From Devosia sp. YR412 (lineage in GTDB: Bacteria; Pseudomonadota; Alphaproteobacteria; Rhizobiales; Devosiaceae): 64,000 nucleotides of DNA. The notes below the pieces were generated by a model, which was not told the DNA's origin, searched no databases, and was given only the letters and a program-made list of their open reading frames with translations. The position numbers were made by a program, and so were the translations under genes. The stretch covers positions 806,001-870,000 of the forward strand of contig NZ_FOFL01000002.1 in the NCBI RefSeq assembly GCF_900110945.1. Direction: 5' to 3'. Positions within the stretch are counted from its first letter, which is position 1. Every line of letters begins with the position of its first letter. Shown here in pieces: positions 45,576 to 54,537 of the stretch.

Positions 45576-46349
45576 ATGATGCCGTCCAAGACTTTGACCG
45601 CCCTGCAAAGCTGGGCCAGCATTGCGCGCTGGACCGTCTTCGGCACTCTCGCCTGCGTGCTGGTGTCGCTCGCCTTTAACACGGTGTATTTCCGCGATCT
45701 GGGCGAGCCGGCCTTGCAGCGCTCGCTGGTCAGCGCCACCGTGCTGCCGATCCTGCTCGGCGTGCCCTTCTTCCTCTATACCGGCCTGCGCGTGCGCGGC
45801 CTCACCATCACCAATCTGCGGCTCGGCCTCGTCGCCCGCACCGATAGCCTCACCGCCTGCCTCAACCGTGGCGCTTTCACCGCCAAGGTCACGACTCAAT
45901 TGGCGCGACGCTCACGCGGCGCCCTGCTGATGATCGACGCCGACAATTTCAAGGCGATCAACGACGTCTATGGCCATGATGCAGGCGACGAGGCGCTGAC
46001 CATCATCGCCCGCTCGATCCGCACCATGCTGCGGGCCGGCGATCTGGTTGGTCGCATGGGGGGCGAGGAGTTCGGCGTCTACCTGCCCGATGTCGACCAG
46101 ATGTCAGCCGAGGCGATCGCCGAGCGTATCCGCCGTGCGGTCAATCTGGCCGGTTTCGCCCCCGAGGGCCAGCAGCGCCCGCTTGCCGTCAGCATTGGCG
46201 GCGTCGCCTTCGACCGGGCGGCCAGCTTTTCCGAACTGTTCCGCATTGCCGACCAGCGGCTCTATGGCGCCAAGGAGACCGGCCGCAATCGCGTGATGGT
46301 CGTGCACCGCGACGACCATCCGGTCATCGCCCTCAAGCGCAGCGCGTGA
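45576..46349 (+). CDS. Membrane-bound diguanylate cyclase (GGDEF)
   Basis: The 257-residue protein has two N-terminal transmembrane helices (TVFGTLACVLVSLAFNTVYF and VSATVLPILLGVPFFLYTGL) and a complete GGDEF domain (MIDADNFKAINDVYGHDAGD, then GGEEF). RAGD lies five residues before GGEEF, the usual RxxD inhibitory site, so c-di-GMP feedback is likely. No sensory domain is visible. It lies on the opposite strand between ruvC and yebC. The start could be ATG 45576 or 45579, with no good ribosome site. Confidence 0.92.
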   Translation: MMPSKTLTALQSWASIARWTVFGTLACVLVSLAFNTVYFRDLGEPALQRSLVSATVLPILLGVPFFLYTGLRVRGLTITNLRLGLVARTDSLTACLNRGAFTAKVTTQLARRSRGALLMIDADNFKAINDVYGHDAGDEALTIIARSIRTMLRAGDLVGRMGGEEFGVYLPDVDQMSAEAIAERIRRAVNLAGFAPEGQQRPLAVSIGGVAFDRAASFSELFRIADQRLYGAKETGRNRVMVVHRDDHPVIALKRSA

Positions 46350-46376
46350 AAAAGGGCGGCGCCGCAGCACCGCCCT
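46347..46376 (-). terminator. Terminator after yebC
   Basis: On the minus strand AGGGCGG (46376-46370) pairs with CCGCCCT (46359-46353), followed by TTTTT. It overlaps the stop codon of the convergent GGDEF gene. Confidence 0.8.
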
Positions 46377-46399
46377 GATCACATCGTCGTCGCCTGAAA

Positions 46400-47146
46400 T
46401 CAGGCTTCGAGCTTGGCGGCGTCTTCGTCGCTCATCTCGAAGTTCGAATAGACGTTCTGCACGTCATCGTCTTCTTCGAGCGTGGCGATCAGCTTCATCA
46501 GCGAAGCGCCCTTTTCGGCATCGATCGGCGTATTGGTCTGCGGCTTCCATACGGCCTTGACCGATTCGGCCTCGCCTAGCAGCTTTTCCAGCGCGGCGGC
46601 GACATCGACCATCGCCTCGAATGAGGTGGTGAAATAGTGGCCTTCTTCGTCGCTTTCGACGTCGTCGGCACCGGCTTCCATCGCCGCTTCCATCATCTTG
46701 TCTCCGCTGCCGGCCTTTGCCGCATAGGTGATCTCGCCAACCTTGTCGAACATGAAGCCGACCGAATTGGTTTCGCCCATGGCGCCACCGCTCTTGGAGA
46801 AGTAGGAGCGGACGTTCGACGCGGTGCGATTGCGGTTGTCGGTCAGCGTCTCGACAATCAGCGCAACGCCGCCGGGGCCGTAGCCCTCGTAGCGGATTTC
46901 GTCATAGTTTTCGCCGTCATTGCCCATGGCCTTCTTGATGGCGCGCTCGATGTTATCGCGCGGCATCGACAGGGCACGCGCATTGGCCACGGCAAGCCGC
47001 AGGCGCGAATTGAACGCTGGGTCAGGCATTCCCAATTTGGCAGCGACGGTGATTTCGCGCGCGAGCTTGGAAAATACCTTGGAGCGCACCGCGTCGGACT
47101 TGCCTTTGCGGTGCATGATGTTTTTGGCGTGTGAATGGCCGGCCAT
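46400..47146 (-). CDS. yebC: YebC/PmpR-family protein
   Basis: The 248-residue protein starts [18 protein letters not shown] and has the family signatures [20 protein letters not shown] and [15 protein letters not shown]. Members regulate transcription or aid ribosomes at polyproline stretches. It is normally next to ruvC, but here an oppositely oriented GGDEF gene separates them. The length and start are normal for the family. Confidence 0.96.
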   Translation of the reverse strand: MAGHSHAKNIMHRKGKSDAVRSKVFSKLAREITVAAKLGMPDPAFNSRLRLAVANARALSMPRDNIERAIKKAMGNDGENYDEIRYEGYGPGGVALIVETLTDNRNRTASNVRSYFSKSGGAMGETNSVGFMFDKVGEITYAAKAGSGDKMMEAAMEAGADDVESDEEGHYFTTSFEAMVDVAAALEKLLGEAESVKAVWKPQTNTPIDAEKGASLMKLIATLEEDDDVQNVYSNFEMSDEDAAKLEA

Positions 47147-47274
47147 CGGTCACTCCCCTCATGTCAAGAATGCTGGATTGGTGGCGCGTTATAGGCAAGC
47201 CCGCGGCAATTGTGAAGCGGGACTGGTGAGGCAGACCATGTCATGCCACAACCGATGCATTATCGGAGACTGCC

Positions 47275-47583
47275 GTGCTCGAACTCAGACCCAATTGCGA
47301 ATGCTGCGACAAGGACCTGCCGCCCGCCGCGACCGAGGCCCGCATCTGTTCCTATGAATGCACCTTCTGTGCCGATTGCGTGGACAATATCCTGCACAAT
47401 GTCTGCCCCAATTGCGGTGGCGGTTTCGTGCCGCGGCCAATCCGCCCGGTGGGTGAATATCGCCAGGGCGACAGCCTCGCCATCAGCCCGGCCGGCACCA
47501 AGCGCCGCCACCTGCGCTTCACGCTGGACGAGGTTGCCGCCTTCAGCGTCACGTTGCGCGAGACGCCGCCGGAACAGCGCTAG
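47275..47583 (+). CDS. DUF1272 cysteine-rich protein
   Basis: The 102-residue protein has two paired zinc-binding clusters, LRPNCECCDKDLPP and YECTFCADCVDNILHNVCPN then CGG, in the pattern of DUF1272. The function is unknown. The start is GTG 47275, with CGGAG six bases upstream. It is on the plus strand between yebC and ymdB, and its last four bases overlap the end of ymdB. Confidence 0.88.
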   Translation: MLELRPNCECCDKDLPPAATEARICSYECTFCADCVDNILHNVCPNCGGGFVPRPIRPVGEYRQGDSLAISPAGTKRRHLRFTLDEVAAFSVTLRETPPEQR

Positions 47584-48398
47584 TCGAAGATCGGCTCGGC
47601 CTGGGCCAGCGATCCACCGATGCGCAACGGCAGCACCTTGACGGCCAAGCCGGTGCGCGGATCGGTCTGCACCGCCACGCCGCAGAGCGTCGCCTCGCCC
47701 TCGGCCGGGGTGAAGCGGCCATTGGGAACGCCGGTGAGAAAGCGATTAAGCGGCTCGTCGCTTTCAGTGCCGATGATCGAATCGAAATCGCCGCACATGC
47801 CCGCATCGGCCATCAGCGCCGTACCACCGCGCAGCACGCGATGATCGGCGGTCGGGATATGGGTGTGGGTGCCGACGACCAGGCTTACCTTGCCATCGAG
47901 AAACACGCCCATGGCCTGGATTTCGGAGGTCGCTTCGGTGTGGAAATCGACGATGATCGCATCGGCCTGCTCGCCCAGCGGGCAGGCTGCCACCGCGGTC
48001 TCGACGGCGCGGAACGGATCATCGATCGGCGGCATGAACACCCGGCCCTGCGCATTGATCACCAGCACGCGGTGACCATTGCGGCCCTCGACGAACATCG
48101 CGCCACGCCCCGGCGTACCGGGCGGCATGTTGATCGGGCGGATCAGAGTGGTCTCGCGCTCGATATAGCTCAGCGCCTCGCGCTGGTCGAAGGCATGATC
48201 GCCAAGCGTGACGATATCGGCGCCGGCGTTGCGGATGGCGTTGAAATGCGCCTCGGTCAGACCCTTGCCATGGCTGGCATTCTCGCCATTGACCACGACA
48301 AAATCAAACTTGTAGCGCTCGATAATGCCCGGCAGGCGCTCGGTTACCGCGTCACGGCCGGAGCGGCCCATGACGTCGCCCAGAAACAAAAACCTCAT
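47580..48398 (-). CDS. YmdB-family metallophosphoesterase
   Basis: The 272-residue protein has the family motifs MRFLFLGDVMGRSGRDAV, VVNGENASHGKGL, TLGDHAFDQ, IIVDFHTEATSE and VGTHTHIPTAD. Members hydrolyse 2',3'-cyclic nucleotides and can influence cell-fate choice in Bacillus; a similar activity is likely but not shown here. It overlaps the cyclo-ligase gene as ATGA, so the two are translationally coupled. Confidence 0.94.
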   Translation of the reverse strand: MRFLFLGDVMGRSGRDAVTERLPGIIERYKFDFVVVNGENASHGKGLTEAHFNAIRNAGADIVTLGDHAFDQREALSYIERETTLIRPINMPPGTPGRGAMFVEGRNGHRVLVINAQGRVFMPPIDDPFRAVETAVAACPLGEQADAIIVDFHTEATSEIQAMGVFLDGKVSLVVGTHTHIPTADHRVLRGGTALMADAGMCGDFDSIIGTESDEPLNRFLTGVPNGRFTPAEGEATLCGVAVQTDPRTGLAVKVLPLRIGGSLAQAEPIFD

Positions 48399-48982
48399 GC
48401 CGGCTGGCCGAAGTGGCGGATACCGGCCTCGGTAATCACGGCGTCGAGCGGCACGTCATGCGCCTCGCGCGGAATCCGCTTCAATTCCTGGGCGGCATAG
48501 GCAAGTCCGATCAATTTAGGTCTTTTCTTGAGTTTGGCCAGGGTGCGGTCGTAATAGCCGCCACCGTAGCCGAGACGGGTGCCGAGCTTGTCAAAACCCA
48601 GCAGCGGCATCAGCACCACATCGGGTTCGGCCTTGGGCGCCAGCTCAGACGGTGCCAGCGTGCCGAAACCGGATTCATAAAGCGAGGCACCCTGCTCCCA
48701 GACCCGCAGGTCGAGCGGCTCATCGGCACCGAGCACCACGGGCAGCACAACGGTCTGATTGTCATCCATCAACTTGACGAGAATGGGCTGGCAATCCACC
48801 TCGTCGCGGATGCGCCAATAGGCGGCCACGACGTCGGATTGTTGCAGAGCGATGCCATGGAAAAAGTGCCGGGCGACAGCTGCGGCGGCTTCGGCACGCT
48901 CGCCGAAATCGAGGGCGGCACGAGCGGCACGGGCGCGGAGGCGCAGCGCCGCCTTGGCTTCCTCGATCATCTCGTCAACCAT
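48395..48982 (-). CDS. fau: 5-formyltetrahydrofolate cyclo-ligase
   Basis: The 195-residue enzyme converts 5-formyl-THF to 5,10-methenyl-THF with ATP. The motifs LMPLLGFDKLGTRLGYGGGY and DRTLAKL, which form the substrate loop, are present. It begins only about eight bases after the proposed 6S RNA end, matching the conserved ssrS-ygfA linkage in proteobacteria. It overlaps ymdB. Confidence 0.95.
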   Translation of the reverse strand: MVDEMIEEAKAALRLRARAARAALDFGERAEAAAAVARHFFHGIALQQSDVVAAYWRIRDEVDCQPILVKLMDDNQTVVLPVVLGADEPLDLRVWEQGASLYESGFGTLAPSELAPKAEPDVVLMPLLGFDKLGTRLGYGGGYYDRTLAKLKKRPKLIGLAYAAQELKRIPREAHDVPLDAVITEAGIRHFGQPA

Positions 48983-48989
48983 GCGCGCC

Positions 48990-49157
48990 GCTGCCTGCCT
49001 GAAATTAGGGCCACCCTGGCCGTGGGATATGCGATCCCGGGAACCTACTTACGTAGGTGGGCGCCGTATGTCCAAACCCACGGGTCTGGTCAGGGACAGC
49101 TCCCTAGAGATCGATTAAGGCCCCGGGGATATTGTTATCCTCACGCGCCGGGCAGCA
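48990..49157 (-). ncRNA. ssrS: Probable 6S RNA (ssrS)
   Basis: The length is about 168 bases. The 5' GCTGCC (49156-49151) and 3' GGCAGC (48995-48990) can close the rod, and ACCTAC-GTAA-GTAGGT and AGGGA-GCTG-TCCCT are internal hairpins. A promoter fits: TTGCAG at 49190-49185 and TATATA at 49168-49163, with a 16-base spacer. It lies directly upstream of the cyclo-ligase gene, as ssrS does in E. coli and relatives. The call rests mainly on position and size; I could not run a covariance model. Confidence 0.62.
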
Positions 49158-49199
49158 CGGGATATATAGGCGCTTTGTGGGCGGCTGCAAAGTGTGGAG

Positions 49200-49487
49200 T
49201 TAGAGCAGTTCGAACCAATCCTGCAGGCCGTGTAATACGCGGAGGATGACCACATCCTCGTTCTCTTTGATGTAAATGATGTTGTGAAAACCGCAGGGCA
49301 TAAGCCGAACCTCGCTCTGCGCGGCCTGCCGAAGCGACGCCATATATGGCATGGCGGCCAGTTGATCGAACATATCCAGCAGCTTTACCGTATATTTCCG
49401 GGCGTGGTGATCGCCAAAATTGAGCAACCCGTCTTCTGCAATGTTCTGCAGGTCAATGGCGGAGTTTTCAACGACGATCCAAGCCAT
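49200..49487 (-). CDS. ParE/RelE-type toxin
   Basis: The 95-residue protein matches the ParE layout: two N-terminal helices (SAIDLQNIAEDGLLNFG, AARKYTVKLLDMFDQL-like here HHARKYTVKLLDMFDQL), then beta strands with LMPCGFHNIIYI and a final VVILRVLHGLQDW. It should poison gyrase or act as an RNase when free. It has low G+C (28 of 60 in the line at 49261). The antitoxin gene is three bases upstream. Its stop lies 10 bases from the 6S promoter. Confidence 0.85.
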   Translation of the reverse strand: MAWIVVENSAIDLQNIAEDGLLNFGDHHARKYTVKLLDMFDQLAAMPYMASLRQAAQSEVRLMPCGFHNIIYIKENEDVVILRVLHGLQDWFELL

Positions 49488-49490
49488 TGA

Positions 49491-49754
49491 CTAGGCCGAT
49501 TTTCGCGCTTCGACAGCCGCCCTCGCGCGAGACATAACGCGCTCCAGCAGTTCATCGCGAGTAATCTCCACCCGTCCGCTCGCCAGCGCCTCATCCACCA
49601 TGTCCTGCAGCTTCTGCCGCGCCTCGGCCCGTTCCTGGTCGCGCCGGACCAGGTCGCGCACATAGTCGCTGCTATTGCCATACCGCCCGGTGGCAACCTG
49701 CTCTTCCACCCATTGCTTCATCTGGTCCGGCAGGGAAATATTCATCGTGGCCAT
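49491..49754 (-). CDS. ParD-type antitoxin
   Basis: The 87-residue protein has the ribbon-helix-helix start MATMNISLPDQMKQWVEEQV and YGNSSDYVRDLVRRD, then a charged C-terminal helix that would bind the toxin. It should repress the operon as a dimer. ATG 49754 has GGAGA about eight bases upstream. It is followed closely by the toxin gene and is divergent from the antiporter gene. Confidence 0.87.
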   Translation of the reverse strand: MATMNISLPDQMKQWVEEQVATGRYGNSSDYVRDLVRRDQERAEARQKLQDMVDEALASGRVEITRDELLERVMSRARAAVEARKSA

Positions 49755-49865
49755 GGCTGATCTCCTTCCCGGCCAATTTACGCCTCTTGGCAAACTTTGC
49801 CAAGCGCAGCCGCTTGCCGTGGCCCGGGACTGACGCCACAATCGCGCGCGCCGTGGAGCCCCAGC

Positions 49866-51494
49866 ATGTTCGCCCAGATCCTCATCGTCATGATCGTCGC
49901 CATTGCCATCACGGCGCTGGCCGAGCGGCGCAATGTGCAACCGGCCCTGCTGATCGCAATCGTCGGCCTCGTCGCCTCCTTCATTCCTGGCATGCCACGG
50001 CTGGAACTGGAGCCAGAGGTGATCCTCGGCGTGGTGCTGCCGCCGATGCTGTTCTCGGCGGCCAGCGACTTTTCCTTTTCGAGCTTTGCCCAGCGCATGG
50101 GCTCCATTGTCAATCTCGGCGTCTTCATGGTCTTCGGTACCACGGCTGTAGTCGGCATTGTCGCCGGCACTGTCGTGCCCGAAATCGGCCCGGCCGCCGC
50201 CATCGTGCTCGGCGCCGTACTAGCGCCACCCGATGCCGTCACCGCCATTACCATCGGCCGCAAGGCCGGCCTGCCGGTGGCGCTGATGACCGTGCTCAAG
50301 GGCGAAAGCCTGATCAATGACGCCGCTGCGCTGACGCTCTTCACCGTCGCCGTGGCCTCGGCGGCCGGCCGGCACGCCTTCATCGACAATACGGCCCTCT
50401 ACTTCGTCTATTCCGCCGTCGTCGGTCTACTGTTGGGCCTGCTGATCGGCAATCTCGCCGCGCTGGCCCGCCGCAAGCTGGGCAATCCGTCGCTCTCCAC
50501 CGTGGTTTCGGTCATCGTACCTTTTGCCGCCTACCTCGTGGCCGAGGAACTGCATGCCTCCGGCGTCCTGGCCGTGGTCATGGCTGGCTTTACGCTGGGG
50601 CATCACTCGGCCGAGTCCGGCTACGAAGAGCGCATCCAGGAGCGCCAGTTCTGGCGCACCGTCGACACTCTGCTCGAGACTTTCGTCTTCGCCTATATCG
50701 GCCTTCAGTTGCGCTTCGTCATCACCGATGCGGTCGACGCCGGCTATGACATGCTGCAGCTGGCTTTTGGCGCCCTGGCGATTTTCCTCGCCATCGTCGC
50801 CATTCGCTTTGTCTGGGTGTTTGGTACGGCGGCCATTGCCCACCAACGCCGCAGATCGGCGGCCCGCAAGCCGCTTCGTATACGCCGTCCCGGCCGCCGC
50901 GAGCGGCCGCCCTCGCCACCGCCCCTGAGCTGGAAGGAAAATGTCGTCCTCTCCTGGACCGGCATGCGCGGCGTGGTGACACTGGCCGCCGCCTCCGGCG
51001 TACCGCTGATCACCGCCACCGGCGAGGACTTCCAGGGCCGCGAGGCCATCCTCGCGCTGGCCTTCCTCGTCACCATCGCCACGCTGCTGATCCAAGGCCT
51101 GACGCTACCCTGGCTGATTGCCCGCCTCGACCTGACCAATCCGCAGGATGCCCTGCATCTGGCCAAGCAGCACGAGCGCGCCGTCAAGATCGCCGACCAG
51201 GCCAATGTGGAAGCCCTGGCCGCCTATCGCGCCAGCCATGACTCGCCGCAATCGCGCAAGCTGGTCGACGTCATGGCCAAGCGCGTCGGCAAGATCGACG
51301 CGGCCGAAACGCCGGCCACCAAACTGGTCGACCGGAACGAGGCGATGGCATTGGGCCAGATCCTGCTCGAAGCGCGCCGCAAAAAGCTCATCGCGGCACG
51401 CGATTCCCGCGAGCTCGACGATGAAGTGCTGCGCGAGATGCTCGAGCAGATGGACGTGGAACAGGCCTTCATGGACAGCATCAGCCGGGACTAA
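49866..51494 (+). CDS. Na+/H+ antiporter, CPA1 family
   Basis: The 542-residue protein has about 12 transmembrane helices with the ion-binding Asp in LAPPDAVTAITIGRKAGLP, GESLINDAAALTLF and SWTGMRGVVTLAAA, typical of NhaP/CPA1 exchangers. A long cytoplasmic tail of about 130 residues follows. It should exchange Na+ or K+ for H+ and support salt or pH tolerance. It is divergent from the ParDE-like pair and upstream of the iron transport genes, without obvious functional links. Confidence 0.92.
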   Translation: MFAQILIVMIVAIAITALAERRNVQPALLIAIVGLVASFIPGMPRLELEPEVILGVVLPPMLFSAASDFSFSSFAQRMGSIVNLGVFMVFGTTAVVGIVAGTVVPEIGPAAAIVLGAVLAPPDAVTAITIGRKAGLPVALMTVLKGESLINDAAALTLFTVAVASAAGRHAFIDNTALYFVYSAVVGLLLGLLIGNLAALARRKLGNPSLSTVVSVIVPFAAYLVAEELHASGVLAVVMAGFTLGHHSAESGYEERIQERQFWRTVDTLLETFVFAYIGLQLRFVITDAVDAGYDMLQLAFGALAIFLAIVAIRFVWVFGTAAIAHQRRRSAARKPLRIRRPGRRERPPSPPPLSWKENVVLSWTGMRGVVTLAAASGVPLITATGEDFQGREAILALAFLVTIATLLIQGLTLPWLIARLDLTNPQDALHLAKQHERAVKIADQANVEALAAYRASHDSPQSRKLVDVMAKRVGKIDAAETPATKLVDRNEAMALGQILLEARRKKLIAARDSRELDDEVLREMLEQMDVEQAFMDSISRD

Positions 51495-51519
51495 ACGCCT
51501 GTCGCGGCCTGATCTAATA

Positions 51520-51552
51520 TGATTTGACAAGTCATCTTTGCCAGCGGTAGCA
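51520..51552 (+). promoter_or_regulatory. RirA-type IRO box and promoter of the fec-like operon
   Basis: TGATTTGACAAGTCA at 51520-51534 is an exact TGA-N9-TCA, the IRO motif bound by the iron regulator RirA in rhizobia. The -35-like TTGACA (51524-51529) lies inside it, with TAGCAC at 51548 as a possible -10 (18-base spacer). Binding there would block transcription when iron is plentiful. Confidence 0.75.
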
Positions 51553-51602
51553 CTATGGACGCCGGAAAGAGGGTTTTCGGCCCCATTTGCCTGAGGAATT
51601 CC

Positions 51603-52526
51603 ATGTCCATCAAATCGCTTGTCGCTGGTCTTGCCGGCGCGATGGTGCTTGTCGCCATGCTGCCCGCGCAGGCCGTCGAAATCACCCATGATCTCGGCAC
51701 CACAGATGTGCCCGACGCACCGCAGCGTATCGTCGTACTGGAATACAGTTTCGTCGACACCCTGGCCGCCGTCGGCGTCTCGCCGGTCGGCATTGCCGAT
51801 GACGACAAGCGCGACAGCATCATCCCGGCCTATACCGCCATCATCGGCGACGACTGGACCTCGGTCGGCACCCGCAAGTCGCCCAGCCTCGAAATCATCG
51901 CCTCGCTGCAGCCGGACCTGATCATTGCGGATACCAGCCGCCATGAAGCGGTCTACGAAGCGCTGAGCGAAATCGCCCCGACCATTTCCTTCGACAGCCT
52001 CACCGGCACCTATGAGGTTGCCCTCGAAGCCGCCAAGACCATCGCCCATGCCGTCGGCAAGGATGCCGAAATGGAAGCCCGCCTTGCCGAACACACCACC
52101 AAGATGGAGGCCTACAAGGCCGAAGTGGGTGACGTGTCGGACTGGTCGGCCCAGTTCATCATCGACAATGGCGAAGGCATCTTCCTGCATTCGCCGGTGA
52201 GCTACAATGGCTCGCTGCTGGCGTGGTTCGGCTTCAAGAGCAACATGCCCAGCCCCGATGGCCACACCTATGAAGAGGCAATCGTCAACACCTCGCTGGA
52301 ACAGCTCTCCGAGATCAACCCGCAGATCATCCTGCGCGGCAAATATACCGATCCCGGCCTGACCGACAGCTGGGTTGGCCAGCCGCTCTATGACAATATC
52401 GAAGCGGTTAAGAACCAGCATGTCTACGACGTCATCGCCCATGAATGGTCGCGTCTGCGCGGCGTGCTGGCTTCGGAAGTCAGCGCCGCCAACCTGGTCG
52501 ACATCGTCAAGCAGCTGAAGCAGTAA
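51603..52526 (+). CDS. fecB: Iron(III)-siderophore/dicitrate ABC transporter binding protein, FecB-like
   Basis: The 307-residue protein has a signal peptide (AGLAGAMVLVAMLPAQA) and the type 3 binding-protein fold. The sequence QRIVVLEYSFVDTLAAVGV and PVGIADDD is close to FecB, and LIIADTSRHEAVYEALSEIA matches the same family. The substrate is probably an iron-citrate-like chelate. GAGGA lies upstream of the ATG at 51603. No TonB receptor, FecI or FecR gene is in the window. Confidence 0.92.
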   Translation: MSIKSLVAGLAGAMVLVAMLPAQAVEITHDLGTTDVPDAPQRIVVLEYSFVDTLAAVGVSPVGIADDDKRDSIIPAYTAIIGDDWTSVGTRKSPSLEIIASLQPDLIIADTSRHEAVYEALSEIAPTISFDSLTGTYEVALEAAKTIAHAVGKDAEMEARLAEHTTKMEAYKAEVGDVSDWSAQFIIDNGEGIFLHSPVSYNGSLLAWFGFKSNMPSPDGHTYEEAIVNTSLEQLSEINPQIILRGKYTDPGLTDSWVGQPLYDNIEAVKNQHVYDVIAHEWSRLRGVLASEVSAANLVDIVKQLKQ

Positions 52527-52528
52527 TC

Positions 52529-53515
52529 TTGCCTCTAGCCTTTCGCTTTACGCTCCTTGCGGCAGCGGTGCTCTTTGCAGCACTGCTGTCGTTGACCATT
52601 GGTCAGCGCAGCGACGTTGGCATCACTAATGTGCTGCAATTGCTGTTCGTCAATGACGGCAGCCTCGCCCGGTCAGCCGTGGTCGATCTCCGCCTGCCCC
52701 GCATGCTGGTCGCCGGGCTGGTCGGCATCAACCTCGCCCTCGCCGGTCTCGCATTGCAGGCCGTGACGCGCAATCCGCTGGCCTCGGAGTCGGTGCTGGG
52801 CATCAACCAGGGCGCAGCGCTGGGCGTTGCGCTTGGCCTCGTCATACCTGGCCTCATCGGGGTCAATCTCGACGTCATGGCCATTATCGGCGCCGTGCTC
52901 GCTGGCGTGGTCACCTTTTCCATCGCCGGCGGCCTCGGCGGGCGGCTCGATTCCATGCGGCTGATCCTGGCCGGCGTAACCGTCGGCGCCTTCAGCTTCG
53001 CCTTCGTCCGATTCACCTTCACGCTCGAAGACAACCTCTCCCGCCTCGTCCTGAGCTGGACCTCCGCCGACATTTCCTCCGCCCGCTTCGATCAGGCACT
53101 ACCTTTGGTGTTCTGGGCCGCCGGCGGCTTTCTGGTCAGCATCTTCATGGCGCATAGCTTCAATATTCTGGCCCTCGGCGATGGCGCATCGCAGGGCCTC
53201 GGCGTCGATCCACGCCGCGCCCGCTTCATCGGCGCTATGCTGGCAGCCGTGCTCACAGGCGCCAGCGTCGCGGCGGCCGGCCCGGTAATGTTCGTTGGCC
53301 TCGTCATGCCGCATCTCTGCCGCCTGTGGTTCGGCCCCAATCACCGCGTGCTGGTACCTGCCGTAGCACTCGGGGGCGCAGGCTTGGTGCTGACCGCCGA
53401 CGTGGTCTCGAAACTCGTTCGTTTCCCCTATGAAACGCCACTTGGGATCATCTGTGCGCTGATCGGCGCGCCCTATTTCCTCTATGCCACGCTACGCGCA
53501 AAGAACATGGCATGA
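52529..53515 (+). CDS. fecC: FecCD-family permease, first subunit
   Basis: The protein of about 328 residues has about nine transmembrane helices and the FecCD signatures VVDLRLPRMLVAGLVGINLA and QAVTRNPLASESVLGINQG. The start is uncertain: the TTG at 52529, two bases after the fecB stop, is assumed because no ATG exists before the conserved part. A GTG at 52568 is an alternative. It overlaps the second permease gene as ATGA. Together they form the membrane channel. Confidence 0.9.
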   Translation: MPLAFRFTLLAAAVLFAALLSLTIGQRSDVGITNVLQLLFVNDGSLARSAVVDLRLPRMLVAGLVGINLALAGLALQAVTRNPLASESVLGINQGAALGVALGLVIPGLIGVNLDVMAIIGAVLAGVVTFSIAGGLGGRLDSMRLILAGVTVGAFSFAFVRFTFTLEDNLSRLVLSWTSADISSARFDQALPLVFWAAGGFLVSIFMAHSFNILALGDGASQGLGVDPRRARFIGAMLAAVLTGASVAAAGPVMFVGLVMPHLCRLWFGPNHRVLVPAVALGGAGLVLTADVVSKLVRFPYETPLGIICALIGAPYFLYATLRAKNMA

Positions 53516-54537
53516 CCGGTCTCGCTTCACCCCGCACCCGCGCCACCAACCGCGCCGTCATCCTGATCGTGGCGCTGCTTGCGCTCGTCATCTGCGTGTC
53601 CCTTTGGGGCCTCAGTGTCGGCGCCGTGGCCATCCCGGTCGATGTCATCGTCAACACGCTGTTCAACCTCGATGGCGAACAGCAGACCTATATCATCATG
53701 AAATCGCGCCTGCCCCGCATGGTGCTCGCGCTCCTGGCCGGCGGAGCCCTCGCGCTATCCGGCGCCATCATCCAGGCGGTGATCCGCAATCCGCTCGCCT
53801 CGCCAAATGTCATCGGCATCAACTCCGGCGCGGCGCTTTTCGCGCTGGGCATGGTGTTGCTCTTCCCCGCCATTCCCCAGGTCTGGATGCCGCTGGCCGC
53901 CTGCCTGGGTGGGCTATGCGCCGCCGGCTTTGTCATGCTGGTGGCCCATTATCGCAGCCTTTCGGCCGTGCATCTGGCGCTGATCGGCGTGGCTGTCGGC
54001 TTTGTCTTCGAATCTGGCGTCGACTACCTGCTCATCACCTCCAATGATAGCGAAAGCTCCGCCCCGATGATCTGGCTCACCGGTTCGCTCTGGGGCCGCA
54101 CCTGGAGCCATGTCGGCATCAGCTGGATCCCCATGATCGCGCTGAGCGGCGTTGCCCTCATCCTCTCCTACCGCCTCGATCTCATCGCGCTCGGCGAAGC
54201 CACCGCCACCGGCCTTGGCCTCAACGTGCCGCGCCAGCGGCTGATCATGCTGTTTGTCGCCACCATGCTGGCCAGCGTCGCGGTGGCAGTGGTCGGCGTC
54301 ATGGGCTTCATCGGCCTGATGGCGCCGCATATTGCCCGCCGCCTGGTCGGTGGCTCGCATCGGCTAATGTTGCCGGTCTCCATGCTGGTGGGCATGCTGC
54401 TGGTGGTGCTTGCCGATGGCATTGGTCGCGCCATTGCCCCGCCGATCGAGATTTCCGCCGGCATCCTCGCCGCTTTGATCGGCGCACCGTTTTTCATCTA
54501 CATCATGCTGACGACCGCCTCGGAGCAGGAGCCATGA
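53512..54537 (+). CDS. fecD: FecCD-family permease, second subunit
   Basis: The 341-residue protein has about nine transmembrane helices and the FecCD signatures SRLPRMVLALLAGGALALSG and QAVIRNPLASPNVIGINSG. GLMAPHIARRLVGGSHRLML near the end is the ATPase contact region. ATG 53512 overlaps the stop of the first permease, and the next gene overlaps it as ATGA, so the operon is probably fully coupled. Confidence 0.93.
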   Translation: MTGLASPRTRATNRAVILIVALLALVICVSLWGLSVGAVAIPVDVIVNTLFNLDGEQQTYIIMKSRLPRMVLALLAGGALALSGAIIQAVIRNPLASPNVIGINSGAALFALGMVLLFPAIPQVWMPLAACLGGLCAAGFVMLVAHYRSLSAVHLALIGVAVGFVFESGVDYLLITSNDSESSAPMIWLTGSLWGRTWSHVGISWIPMIALSGVALILSYRLDLIALGEATATGLGLNVPRQRLIMLFVATMLASVAVAVVGVMGFIGLMAPHIARRLVGGSHRLMLPVSMLVGMLLVVLADGIGRAIAPPIEISAGILAALIGAPFFIYIMLTTASEQEP

